From contig CAJTSD010000018.1 of assembly GCA_910578795.1 (NCBI GenBank), positions 1 to 64,000 of the forward strand: 64,000 nucleotides of DNA. Reading direction: 5' to 3'. Both the position numbers and the translations under genes were made by a program. Origin of the DNA: an uncultured Lachnospiraceae bacterium (GTDB lineage Bacteria > Bacillota > Clostridia > Lachnospirales > Lachnospiraceae). Under the pieces are notes generated by a model. That model saw nothing but the letters and a program-made list of their open reading frames with translations. It was not told where the DNA came from and did not search any database. Below, in pieces: positions 40,620 to 48,649 of this stretch (positions within the stretch are counted from its first letter, which is position 1; each line of letters opens with the position of its first letter).

Positions 40620-42797
40620 ATGAATACAGAAAATACAGGCAGGCTCACCCTGCCTACAGATGTGGATATGGTTGACGAAACCATACGGCTGAAAAATCTG
40701 CTGGGCGCAGATGCCCTCAGGGACTGCGATGGAACAACCATGCCCAGGGAATTACTCAGTCAGGACGCCAAAATTTACGCCACGTACTACACCACCCGCA
40801 AGGATAATAACTGGGCAATGAGAAATCCCCAGGAAATCCAGCAGGAATATCTGATTAGCGACCGCGTCACGGCAAAAGGCGAATGTCTTCGCATTGCACT
40901 GATGAAAGGCTTTCATACAGAACAGCTCAAGGTCAACACCATCGATTCCCCGAAACGCTGGTGGGAAGTCATCGACAGAACGACTGGCGAGGTTGTCCCG
41001 ACCGACCGCTGGGAGTATGATGAGGAAACAGGGGAGGTTGTCATTGAAACCATTCCCTATCATCAATACACCGTGAGCTTCCTCGCTTTTCTGATTTGGG
41101 ACCCCGTACATATGTACAATTTTATCACAAATGACTGGAAGGAAGCGCCGCATCAGCTCACCTACGACGTCCGGCAGCCCAAAACGCAAGTCTATGTCAA
41201 AGAAAAACTGAAGAAATGGTGCGAGGATAATCCCCATGTTAATGTTGTGCGTTTTACGACCTTTTTCCACCAGTTTACCCTGACCTTTGACGACCAGAAA
41301 CGCGAGAAATTTGTGGAGTGGTTCGGCTACAGCGCCAGCGTCAGTCCCTATATTTTGGAACAATTCGAAAAATGGGCAGGCTATCCCTTCCGCCCGGAAT
41401 ATATTGTTGACCAGGGCTACCACAACTCAACCTTCCGCGTGCCGTCGAAGGAATTTCGTGACTTTATCGAATTTCAGCAGATTGAGGTCTCAAAGCTTGC
41501 AAAGGAGCTTGTGGACATCGTGCACAGCTACGGCAAAGAAGCCATGATGTTTTTGGGCGACCACTGGATTGGAACCGAACCGTTCGGAAAATATTTTCAA
41601 AACATTGGACTTGACGCAGTTGTCGGCTCTGTGGGAGACGGCGTTACGCTTCGCATGATTTCGGATATCAGGGGCGTAAACTATACCGAAGGACGCCTGC
41701 TGCCTTACTTTTTCCCCGATGTATTCACCGAGGGCGGCGACCCGATTGGCGAGGCGCAGGACAACTGGTTAAAAGCGCGAAGGGCGATTTTGCGCTCTCC
41801 TCTTGACCGTATCGGATACGGCGGGTATCTCAAGCTGGCTGCACAGTGGCCGGGCTTTATCGACCAAATCCAAAAGGTAGTGGACGAATTTCGGCAGATA
41901 CACCAAAATATGCAGAAAACCCCTGCGTACACCGCCCCCTTTAAAGTAGCTATCCTAAACTGCTGGGGCAGCATTCGGCGCTGGATGTCGAATCAGGTGC
42001 ACCATGCGCTGTGGTATCGGGAAATTTATTCGTATGTCGGCGTCATCGAGTGCCTGAGCGGTATGCCGATTGACGTGGAGTTCATAGACTTTGAGCAGAT
42101 AAAAAATGGCATTGATCCAAAAATCCGCGTCATTATCAATGCCGGAGATGCCTACACCTCATGGAGCGGCGCCGAGAACTGGAAAGATGAACAAGTCGTC
42201 TGCGCAGTCCGCCGTTTTGTCGATGAGGGCGGCGGCTTTATCGGCGTAGGCGAGCCGAGTGCATACCAGTATCAGGGACGTTATTTCCAGCTCAGCGACG
42301 TGCTGGGTGTAGACCGGGAGCTTGGTTTCTCCATGAGTACGGACAAATATAATACATTAAACAAGGAACACTTTATTTTGGAGGACATTCCCGATGAGAT
42401 TGATTTCGGCGAGGGAAAGAGCCGTATTTACGCGCAGGGTGAGCATTACCAAATCCTGAATATGGACGTGGGTTACAGCCGTCTGGTCGTGAACGAATAC
42501 GGCAAGGGCAGAAGCGTCTACTTCACGGGACTTCCTTACTCCCCGCAAAACTGCCGTCTATTGCTGCGCGCGATTTATTTTGCCGCACACCATGAAGAGG
42601 AGCTCAAAAAGTACTATGTCTCCAATGTGGACACGGAGCTTGCCGTCTTTGAACAGACTGGTAAAATTGCTGTCATCAACAACTCAAAAGAACCGCAGAC
42701 GACTGATTTGTATGTGCAGGGCACATTCTTTGCACAACTGGAATTGGCGCCGATGGAACTGCGGTGGATTTCGATGAATGATAAGGAGAAACAATGA
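40620..42797 (+). CDS. lnpA: 1,3-beta-galactosyl-N-acetylhexosamine phosphorylase (GH112)
   Basis: A 725-residue GH112 enzyme that phosphorolyses galacto-N-biose/lacto-N-biose I to galactose 1-phosphate and N-acetylhexosamine. It opens TGRLTLPTDVDMVDETIRL and has GDHWIGTEPFGKYF in the (beta/alpha)8 barrel, where the family's general-acid Asp is found, followed by a class I glutaminase amidotransferase-like domain (VRRFVDEGGGFIGVGEPSAYQ). Start ATG 40620 with AAGGAGGTG nine bases upstream; the open frame back to 40389 runs through the upstream gene. The GalRhaP subgroup (Gal-beta-1,4-Rha) is the alternative, but the hexosamine kinase next door favours GNB/LNB. Confidence 0.93.
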   Translation: MNTENTGRLTLPTDVDMVDETIRLKNLLGADALRDCDGTTMPRELLSQDAKIYATYYTTRKDNNWAMRNPQEIQQEYLISDRVTAKGECLRIALMKGFHTEQLKVNTIDSPKRWWEVIDRTTGEVVPTDRWEYDEETGEVVIETIPYHQYTVSFLAFLIWDPVHMYNFITNDWKEAPHQLTYDVRQPKTQVYVKEKLKKWCEDNPHVNVVRFTTFFHQFTLTFDDQKREKFVEWFGYSASVSPYILEQFEKWAGYPFRPEYIVDQGYHNSTFRVPSKEFRDFIEFQQIEVSKLAKELVDIVHSYGKEAMMFLGDHWIGTEPFGKYFQNIGLDAVVGSVGDGVTLRMISDIRGVNYTEGRLLPYFFPDVFTEGGDPIGEAQDNWLKARRAILRSPLDRIGYGGYLKLAAQWPGFIDQIQKVVDEFRQIHQNMQKTPAYTAPFKVAILNCWGSIRRWMSNQVHHALWYREIYSYVGVIECLSGMPIDVEFIDFEQIKNGIDPKIRVIINAGDAYTSWSGAENWKDEQVVCAVRRFVDEGGGFIGVGEPSAYQYQGRYFQLSDVLGVDRELGFSMSTDKYNTLNKEHFILEDIPDEIDFGEGKSRIYAQGEHYQILNMDVGYSRLVVNEYGKGRSVYFTGLPYSPQNCRLLLRAIYFAAHHEEELKKYYVSNVDTELAVFEQTGKIAVINNSKEPQTTDLYVQGTFFAQLELAPMELRWISMNDKEKQ

Positions 42798-43930
42798 ATA
42801 CAGAATATCCGGCTTGTGCCAAAATCGCGGAGGCAATTGCCGCATTTCCCATAGAGGCTGCCCAAAACGGCAGTCTCGTGGAATGCATTCCCTACGGAAA
42901 CGGGCACATCAATGACACCTTCCTGCTGCGCTGCGAAACAACAGACAAAATAGAAAAAAAATTTATATTACAGCGCATGAACCACACTATATTCAAAAAT
43001 CCGCCGCAGCTGATGGAAAACATAGTGCATGTCACACAGTACCTGCGCACAATGATCCTCTCACAAGGCGGCAATCCGGACAGAGAGACGTTAAATGTCC
43101 TGCAAACAAGAGACGGTGCAGACTTTTTTTGGGACAGCAGTCAGAATTACTGGCGGGTTTTCCCGTTTATCGAACGCTCTGTATGTCTTGAAAAAGTCGA
43201 AAGTGAAAAAGACTTTTATGACAGCGCTGTCACTTTTGGCAATTTCCAAAAACAGTTAGCAGACTTTCCCGTTGAAATACTGCATGAAACCATTCCCAAT
43301 TTTCACAACACAGCCTCGCGCTTTGCAGACTTCCAAAAGGCGCTTTTGGAGGGAGACAAGACCCGGGCCGCGCTCGCACAGGAAGAGATTGCATTCGCCC
43401 TCGACCGCAAAGAAGACACCTTTGTCCTGACCAGCCTGCTCGCCGAGGGAACGCTGCCGCTTCGGGTCACGCACAACGATACCAAATTAAACAATATCCT
43501 CTTTGATGCAGACACACGCAAAGCGCTGTGCATCATTGACCTTGATACGGTTATGCCCGGACTTTCCCTGTACGACTTTGGCGATTCTATCCGGTTCGGC
43601 GCAAACACCGGCGCGGAAGATGAAACCGATTTGACAAAAGTGGGACTGGATTTATCGCTGTTTGAAGCGTTTACAAAGGGCTATTTGGAGGGCTGTGCCG
43701 GAAGTCTTACGGAAAAGGAAATCGAACTGCTCCCTATGGGCGCAAAGCTGATGACCTATGAGTGCGGTATCCGCTTTTTGGCTGATTTTCTGACCGGAGA
43801 CCACTATTTCAAAATCCACCGAGAGCATCATAATCTCGACCGTGCCAGGACACAGTTTCGGCTCGTCGCTGACATGGAAGCCAAATGGGACAAAATGGCA
43901 GCGATTGTTAAAAAGTTCAAGAACCCTTAA
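42794..43930 (+). CDS. nahK: N-acetylhexosamine 1-kinase
   Basis: A 378-residue aminoglycoside-phosphotransferase-fold kinase that makes HexNAc 1-phosphate from the phosphorylase product. The Brenner motif is LRVTHNDTKLNNILFD and the metal-binding Asp lies in CIIDLDTVMPG. An N-terminal GNGHINDTFLLRCE glycine loop matches NahK/LnpB. ATGA overlap with lnpA couples translation. GalT and GalE homologues needed downstream are not in the operon and must be elsewhere. Confidence 0.94.
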   Translation: MNTEYPACAKIAEAIAAFPIEAAQNGSLVECIPYGNGHINDTFLLRCETTDKIEKKFILQRMNHTIFKNPPQLMENIVHVTQYLRTMILSQGGNPDRETLNVLQTRDGADFFWDSSQNYWRVFPFIERSVCLEKVESEKDFYDSAVTFGNFQKQLADFPVEILHETIPNFHNTASRFADFQKALLEGDKTRAALAQEEIAFALDRKEDTFVLTSLLAEGTLPLRVTHNDTKLNNILFDADTRKALCIIDLDTVMPGLSLYDFGDSIRFGANTGAEDETDLTKVGLDLSLFEAFTKGYLEGCAGSLTEKEIELLPMGAKLMTYECGIRFLADFLTGDHYFKIHREHHNLDRARTQFRLVADMEAKWDKMAAIVKKFKNP

Positions 43931-43947
43931 ATATGAGGGTTCTTTTT
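43919..43947 (+). terminator. terminator of the GNB/LNB operon
   Basis: AGAACCC (43920-43926) / GGGTTCT (43937-43943) followed by TTTT; the stem begins inside the last codons of nahK. Confidence 0.85.
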
Positions 43948-44014
43948 ACATGATTTTGATTTGTTCTTCATACTATTAGGTAACGGATACTATTTGAGAG
44001 GAACCAAACCCTAT

Positions 44015-45154
44015 ATGCAAATCTACGTCGTGAAAAAAAATGACACGCTCGACAAGATCGCTGCCGCATTTATGGTCAGCGCAGAGGACATCGCCTATGA
44101 TAACCAAATCGCCGCACCCTATCCGCTGGCTGTCGGTCAGGCGCTGTTGATACCGACAGAAGATGAAATCGCCCCAAAACGCAAGGTGCGTGTCAACGGC
44201 TATGCCTATCCGTATATTCGAACTGATGTACTTGTCGAAACACTGCCCTATCTGACAACGCTGTCTGTATTTTCTTATGGTTTTACTGCCAACGGAAATC
44301 TGGTACCGCCCAAAACCGATGACAGCCGTATGATTCAGGAAGCATGGACGCAGGGCGCCGCACCTATATTGGTTTTGACGCCCTTTGACCAAACAGGAAT
44401 GTTCAACAATTATCTCATCAGTGAAATCACCCACAACATGACAGCACAGCAAACCTTAATTGACGAGATGCTTCTTTTGATGGAGGAAAAAGGATTTGCC
44501 GGCATTGACCTTGACTTTGAGTATATTCTGCCCGAGGACCGGATCGCCTACGCGGAGTTTGTCGCAAATGTCAGGGCACAGGCATCACCCAAAGGGTATC
44601 CCGTTTCCGTGGCGCTCGCACCCAAAACTTCTGCAAACCAAAGAGGACTTTTATATGAAGGAAAAGATTACAAGCTGCTTGGCGCCGCGGCGGACAGTGT
44701 TCTGCTCATGACCTATGAATGGGGCTATACCTATGGTCCTCCTATGGCTGTCGCACCCATCAACAAGGTGCGCGAAGTGGTAGAATATGCAGTTACGGAA
44801 ATTCCAACCGAAAAGATTGACCTTGGCATTCCCAATTATGGGTATGACTGGACGCTTCCGTTTGTACAGGGCACCTCCAAGGCACGCACCATCAGCAACG
44901 TGGAAGCGGTGCAGATTGCCATCGAAAATGATGCGGTAATCCAGTTTGACCAAACGGCAATGTCTCCCTATTTTCGCTATGAAAAAGACGGGGTGCAGCA
45001 TGAAGTATGGTTTGAGGACGTGCGCAGCATGAAAGAAAAATTCCAGCTCATCACGGATTACAACCTGCGCGGAATGGGATACTGGCAAATCATGCGGCTG
45101 TTCCGCGCAAACTGGCTGCTGCTCGCCGATACCTTTGACATTTACCGAACCTAA
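44015..45154 (+). CDS. LysM/GH18 glycosidase, spore cortex-lytic SleL/YaaH type
   Basis: A 379-residue protein with one LysM module (IYVVKKNDTLDKIAAAF to GQALLIPTE, about 2-50) and a GH18 barrel whose catalytic motif is GIDLDFEY (DxxDxD/E type, about 170). SleL/YaaH enzymes cleave cortex peptidoglycan during germination. ATG 44015 has only a distant GAGAGG (13 bases). A CATACTAT box at about 43972, before the start, resembles sporulation-sigma -10 sequences but lacks a good -35. It converges with the subtilase gene with only four bases between the stops. Confidence 0.88.
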   Translation: MQIYVVKKNDTLDKIAAAFMVSAEDIAYDNQIAAPYPLAVGQALLIPTEDEIAPKRKVRVNGYAYPYIRTDVLVETLPYLTTLSVFSYGFTANGNLVPPKTDDSRMIQEAWTQGAAPILVLTPFDQTGMFNNYLISEITHNMTAQQTLIDEMLLLMEEKGFAGIDLDFEYILPEDRIAYAEFVANVRAQASPKGYPVSVALAPKTSANQRGLLYEGKDYKLLGAAADSVLLMTYEWGYTYGPPMAVAPINKVREVVEYAVTEIPTEKIDLGIPNYGYDWTLPFVQGTSKARTISNVEAVQIAIENDAVIQFDQTAMSPYFRYEKDGVQHEVWFEDVRSMKEKFQLITDYNLRGMGYWQIMRLFRANWLLLADTFDIYRT

Positions 45155-45158
45155 ACAA

Positions 45159-46646
45159 TCAGCCGCGCGGCAGCGACCGCTCTAAGCACAGCGTTCCCCA
45201 CCCTGCCTGCGAATTCGGACGGTTTGGCGCCCCTGGGAGAACTTTCGTTCCTTTCACCAGCAGCGCCTTAACCCGCTCCCCATACAAAAAACGGTCATTT
45301 CCGCGCTCAATCCCCCACTCCATCATCAATGCCGCCGCCCCCGTCACAAACGGCGCCGCAAAGGAAGTGCCCGACACCTGTTCATAACCGCCGTTTGGCA
45401 TCGGCACCATAATATTCACCCCCGGCGCCAAAAGCTCCGGCTTAACATCTGCCACAATCTGCCCCTCTCCTATCGTATCACTGCGTCCGCCGTCATAGCG
45501 GTAAACATAGCCCCGTCCTGAAAAATCCGCATAGCTGCGCAAAGACACATCATATGCCCCCACCGTCACCGCGCGCCTTGCCGTGGAAGGAATGGTCAGC
45601 GTCATTTCCGGCGTCGGCAGAAAAAAGCCTGTGCCCCTGTTTCGCGCCGCATAGCTTGGCAGATAAAAACGGTACTCCCCCGTCACCACATTGACGGGCG
45701 AGAGCACGATGCTCCACACACCGCTGTCAACATACGTGTCTTGCGGTATCATGTCAATAAAAATCTCTTGTGTCATATTATATGGAAGCGGTTCTCCCAA
45801 GTAACATAAAAGCGTCGTATTTTCAAGCCTCTGCCGCACCGTCCGCGCCGTATTCTCCCCCGATAACGGAAAAATCACGCGCTCGCCGGAAGGCGACACA
45901 AGCGTCATGTCCATAATATCCTGCGCATATTTCCAAAGCTGAACGCTCATCCCGGTCTCATAAGCGGCAATCGAAAACTCTACACGCTTTTGGGAAAGCG
46001 CCACGCCTGCCGTATGCCCGTTTGAAGTCCCCTCATTTCCGCTTCCCACCACGATAACGCTGCGCCCGATTTCCGATGCATTGTCAATAAACCGCTCCAA
46101 AAGGGAATTTCCCTGATGGTCCCCGTACGTATTTCCAAAGCTGATATTCAGCGCCACCGGACGGTTCAGCTCTACGCCCAGCTTCACACAGAAATCAATT
46201 CCGCGCATCAGCTGTGTGGTACGTGGAAATCCCTCCGGCGATGATGTCCCAAGCTTTACGACAAGAATATCCGCGCCCGTCGCCACGCCGCTGTCCGTTC
46301 CCGCCGCCACCGCCGTAACCGCCGTTCCATGACCGGAATAGTCAAAAACAGGCACCTTTTTTGCGCCCTCCTCCCTGCCTAACGCAAGCGCCTCGTTAAT
46401 CATTTCCCTTGTATAAAGCACACCGATATTATACCCCTGCGGCGGCAACAGTCCTGCCTGCTCGTCGGGCGATGCGCTTTGGTCCCAAATTGCCAAAATG
46501 CGCGTTTCATTGCCTTTGCGAAATTCGGGAAGAAAATAATCAATACCGCTGTCAAGCACCGCTACAATCACACCTTCCCCCGTAAGATACGGTTCCCGCT
46601 GCGTCACCTGCGTAATACACGAAGCCGTTCTCTCATACTCATTCAT
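45159..46646 (-). CDS. S8 subtilisin-like serine peptidase lacking a prodomain (Csp-like)
   Basis: A 495-residue subtilase with an intact triad: Asp in VIVAVLDSGIDYFLPEF, His in FDYSGHGTAVTAVAAG and Ser in GTSFAAPFVTGAAAL. A 150-residue insertion between His and Ser resembles the jelly-roll of clostridial CspB germination proteases. The protein starts only about 20 residues before the catalytic core, so no propeptide is encoded in the gene. Start choice is uncertain (46646, 46658 or 46712); 46646 places MNEYERTASC first. A prodomain-like protein is encoded divergently at 46801. It lacks a signal peptide, fitting action in the spore or cytosol. Confidence 0.85.
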   Translation of the reverse strand: MNEYERTASCITQVTQREPYLTGEGVIVAVLDSGIDYFLPEFRKGNETRILAIWDQSASPDEQAGLLPPQGYNIGVLYTREMINEALALGREEGAKKVPVFDYSGHGTAVTAVAAGTDSGVATGADILVVKLGTSSPEGFPRTTQLMRGIDFCVKLGVELNRPVALNISFGNTYGDHQGNSLLERFIDNASEIGRSVIVVGSGNEGTSNGHTAGVALSQKRVEFSIAAYETGMSVQLWKYAQDIMDMTLVSPSGERVIFPLSGENTARTVRQRLENTTLLCYLGEPLPYNMTQEIFIDMIPQDTYVDSGVWSIVLSPVNVVTGEYRFYLPSYAARNRGTGFFLPTPEMTLTIPSTARRAVTVGAYDVSLRSYADFSGRGYVYRYDGGRSDTIGEGQIVADVKPELLAPGVNIMVPMPNGGYEQVSGTSFAAPFVTGAAALMMEWGIERGNDRFLYGERVKALLVKGTKVLPGAPNRPNSQAGWGTLCLERSLPRG

Positions 46647-46800
46647 ATCCGCGACCATTCCTTTCCATTCTCTGCGAATTCCTACGGCATTCTTTTTCGT
46701 TCTATTTATCATATGGAAAACGGTCACGGCTGTTGCAGACTTTCCCCAATTTTAGAAATGCACATATACTATAATAAATTACAAGTAGGGGATAAACATC

Positions 46801-47103
46801 ATGCCAAACAATGCAAAACTGGAAAATCTCCTGAATTTGGCGCTTGCCGCCACCACGGAAGAAAAAGAAAAATCCCAAATCCTTGGGACGGGATACACCC
46901 CGTCCACAAGAAGCTGGGAATTGATTGTAAAATATCACGGAAGCCTTGAACAGCTTGCGTCCGACGTAATCAGCATCGAACCGTTGATTAACGGCTACTG
47001 CATCGCCATTGTGCGCGACGATTTTATCGACGCATTCGCAGACCTTGACGAAGTGGAATACATCGAAAAACCGAAACGGCTTTATTTTGATAATTATTTG
47101 TAA
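46801..47103 (+). CDS. stand-alone subtilase prodomain-like protein (100 aa)
   Basis: A 100-residue protein whose second half (SRSWELIVKYHGSLEQLAS, EPLINGYCIAIVRDD, LDEVEYIEKPKRLYF) has the pattern of the N-terminal propeptide of clostridial Csp-like subtilases. RBS AGGGGAT before ATG 46801. It is divergent from the prodomain-less subtilase, with 154 bases between the starts. A TATACTATAAT tract at about 46767 could carry the promoter. Proposed role: trans-acting chaperone or inhibitor of the neighbouring protease; this rests on pattern and position. Confidence 0.75.
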   Translation: MPNNAKLENLLNLALAATTEEKEKSQILGTGYTPSTRSWELIVKYHGSLEQLASDVISIEPLINGYCIAIVRDDFIDAFADLDEVEYIEKPKRLYFDNYL

Positions 47104-47125
47104 TCATGCTTATAGATAAGCACAC

Positions 47126-48622
47126 TTATTTATAAGCAATAGCGTTCCAGCGAAGCTCATTCTTGAAAGTCCGAATATCCGTATTGTTATCAATGACAAC
47201 CGCCTCAATGCCCATTGCATCCGCCCAGTCAATCATCTGCTCCACGCTCAAGTCATACGAAAATGCCGTATGGTGTGCGCCGCCTGCCAAAATCCACGCC
47301 TCTGCGCCGACCGTAAGGTTGGGCTGCGGCGTCCAAAATGCGGTTGCCACAGGAAGCTTTGGCATCGGCTTTTCAACCTTCTTGCAGTCCACTGCATTGA
47401 TAATCAGACGGAACCGGTTGCCAAGGTCCACAAGCGATGTCGCAACCGCCGGACCTGTCTTTGACGTAAACACAAGCCTTGCGGGATCCTCCCTGTTGCC
47501 CATCGAAAGCGGACATACCTTAATTGAAATATCGCCGTCCGCAATGGTCGGACAAACCTCAAGCATATGCGCCTGCAAAATCCCCTCTTTTCCGGGAACA
47601 AAATTGTAAGTATAATCCTCCATAAACGAAGTACCCTTCGCGTCCTTCACATTCGATGCCATAATCTTCATCAGGCGCACCATAGCAGCCGTCTTCCAGT
47701 CGCCCTCCGCGCCAAAGCCGTAGCCTTTTTCCATCAGCCGCTGAATTGCAAGTCCCGGAAGCTGTTTTAAGCCGCCAAGCATACCAAAATGCGTTACAAT
47801 CGCATGATAATCCCGCTCTTCAAGGAACTTCTCAAGACCAATCTCAATTGCCGCCTGTACCTCGACATGCTTTCTGAATTCTGCCTCATCTCTGCCCTCA
47901 AGCAAAATTTTATACTTACTATAGTATTCATCGGTAAGCGCCTTTGTGTCCGCTGCGGAAACAGCGTCAACGTACTCCACCAAATCATTTACATTGTAAT
48001 GGTCAATCTCCCAGCCAAACTTAATCTGAGCCTCTACCTTATCGCCTTCCGTCACGGCAACATTGTTCATATTATCGCCAAAACGGCACACTCTGATATG
48101 GGAAGACTCCATCACGCCGACCGCCGTAACCATCCACTGCGCAATCTTCTTAACCACTTCCGTATTCTGCCAGTGTCCTACCACAATCTTGCGCTCAATT
48201 CCCATGCGGCTCACGATATGCCCGTACTCGCGGTCGCCGTGCGCCGACTGGTTTTCATTCATAAAGTCCATATCAATTGTGTCGTAGGGAATTTCCTCAT
48301 TAAACTGTGTATGGAAGTGCATCAAAGGCTTTCTGTACTCCTGTAAGCCCAAAATCCATGACTTTGCAGGCGAAAACGTATGCATCCATGTAATCACGCC
48401 CGCACATTCCGCGTCTGCGTTTGCCTCGTTAAAAGTCTGCCGGATTACCGCATTGGTAATGAGCGTCGGCTTCCATACAACCTCATATGGCAGCAGTCCC
48501 GACTTGTTCAACCCGTCAACAATGATTTTTGAGTGCTCCGCCACCTTCTTTAGACACTCGTCACCATACAAATCCTGTGAACCTGTCGCAAACCAAAATT
48601 TGTAGTTCTTTCCTGTTTTCAT
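47126..48622 (-). CDS. araA: L-arabinose isomerase
   Basis: A 498-residue enzyme converting L-arabinose to L-ribulose. Metal ligands are visible in GYGFGAEGDWKTAA, SFMEDYTYNF, QAHMLEVCP and GGAHHTAF, corresponding to the Glu/Glu/His/His set. Length matches the family (about 500). No araB or araD is adjacent, so it stands alone here. Start ATG 48622 with GGAGG upstream. Confidence 0.97.
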   Translation of the reverse strand: MKTGKNYKFWFATGSQDLYGDECLKKVAEHSKIIVDGLNKSGLLPYEVVWKPTLITNAVIRQTFNEANADAECAGVITWMHTFSPAKSWILGLQEYRKPLMHFHTQFNEEIPYDTIDMDFMNENQSAHGDREYGHIVSRMGIERKIVVGHWQNTEVVKKIAQWMVTAVGVMESSHIRVCRFGDNMNNVAVTEGDKVEAQIKFGWEIDHYNVNDLVEYVDAVSAADTKALTDEYYSKYKILLEGRDEAEFRKHVEVQAAIEIGLEKFLEERDYHAIVTHFGMLGGLKQLPGLAIQRLMEKGYGFGAEGDWKTAAMVRLMKIMASNVKDAKGTSFMEDYTYNFVPGKEGILQAHMLEVCPTIADGDISIKVCPLSMGNREDPARLVFTSKTGPAVATSLVDLGNRFRLIINAVDCKKVEKPMPKLPVATAFWTPQPNLTVGAEAWILAGGAHHTAFSYDLSVEQMIDWADAMGIEAVVIDNNTDIRTFKNELRWNAIAYK

Positions 48623-48649
48623 GCTCCTAAAACCTCCATAAATTATATT

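Noticed and set aside
47104..47125. Terminator between the prodomain-like gene and araA
   Set aside because: TGCTTAT/ATAAGCA pairs form a short stem but no T-run follows on either strand.
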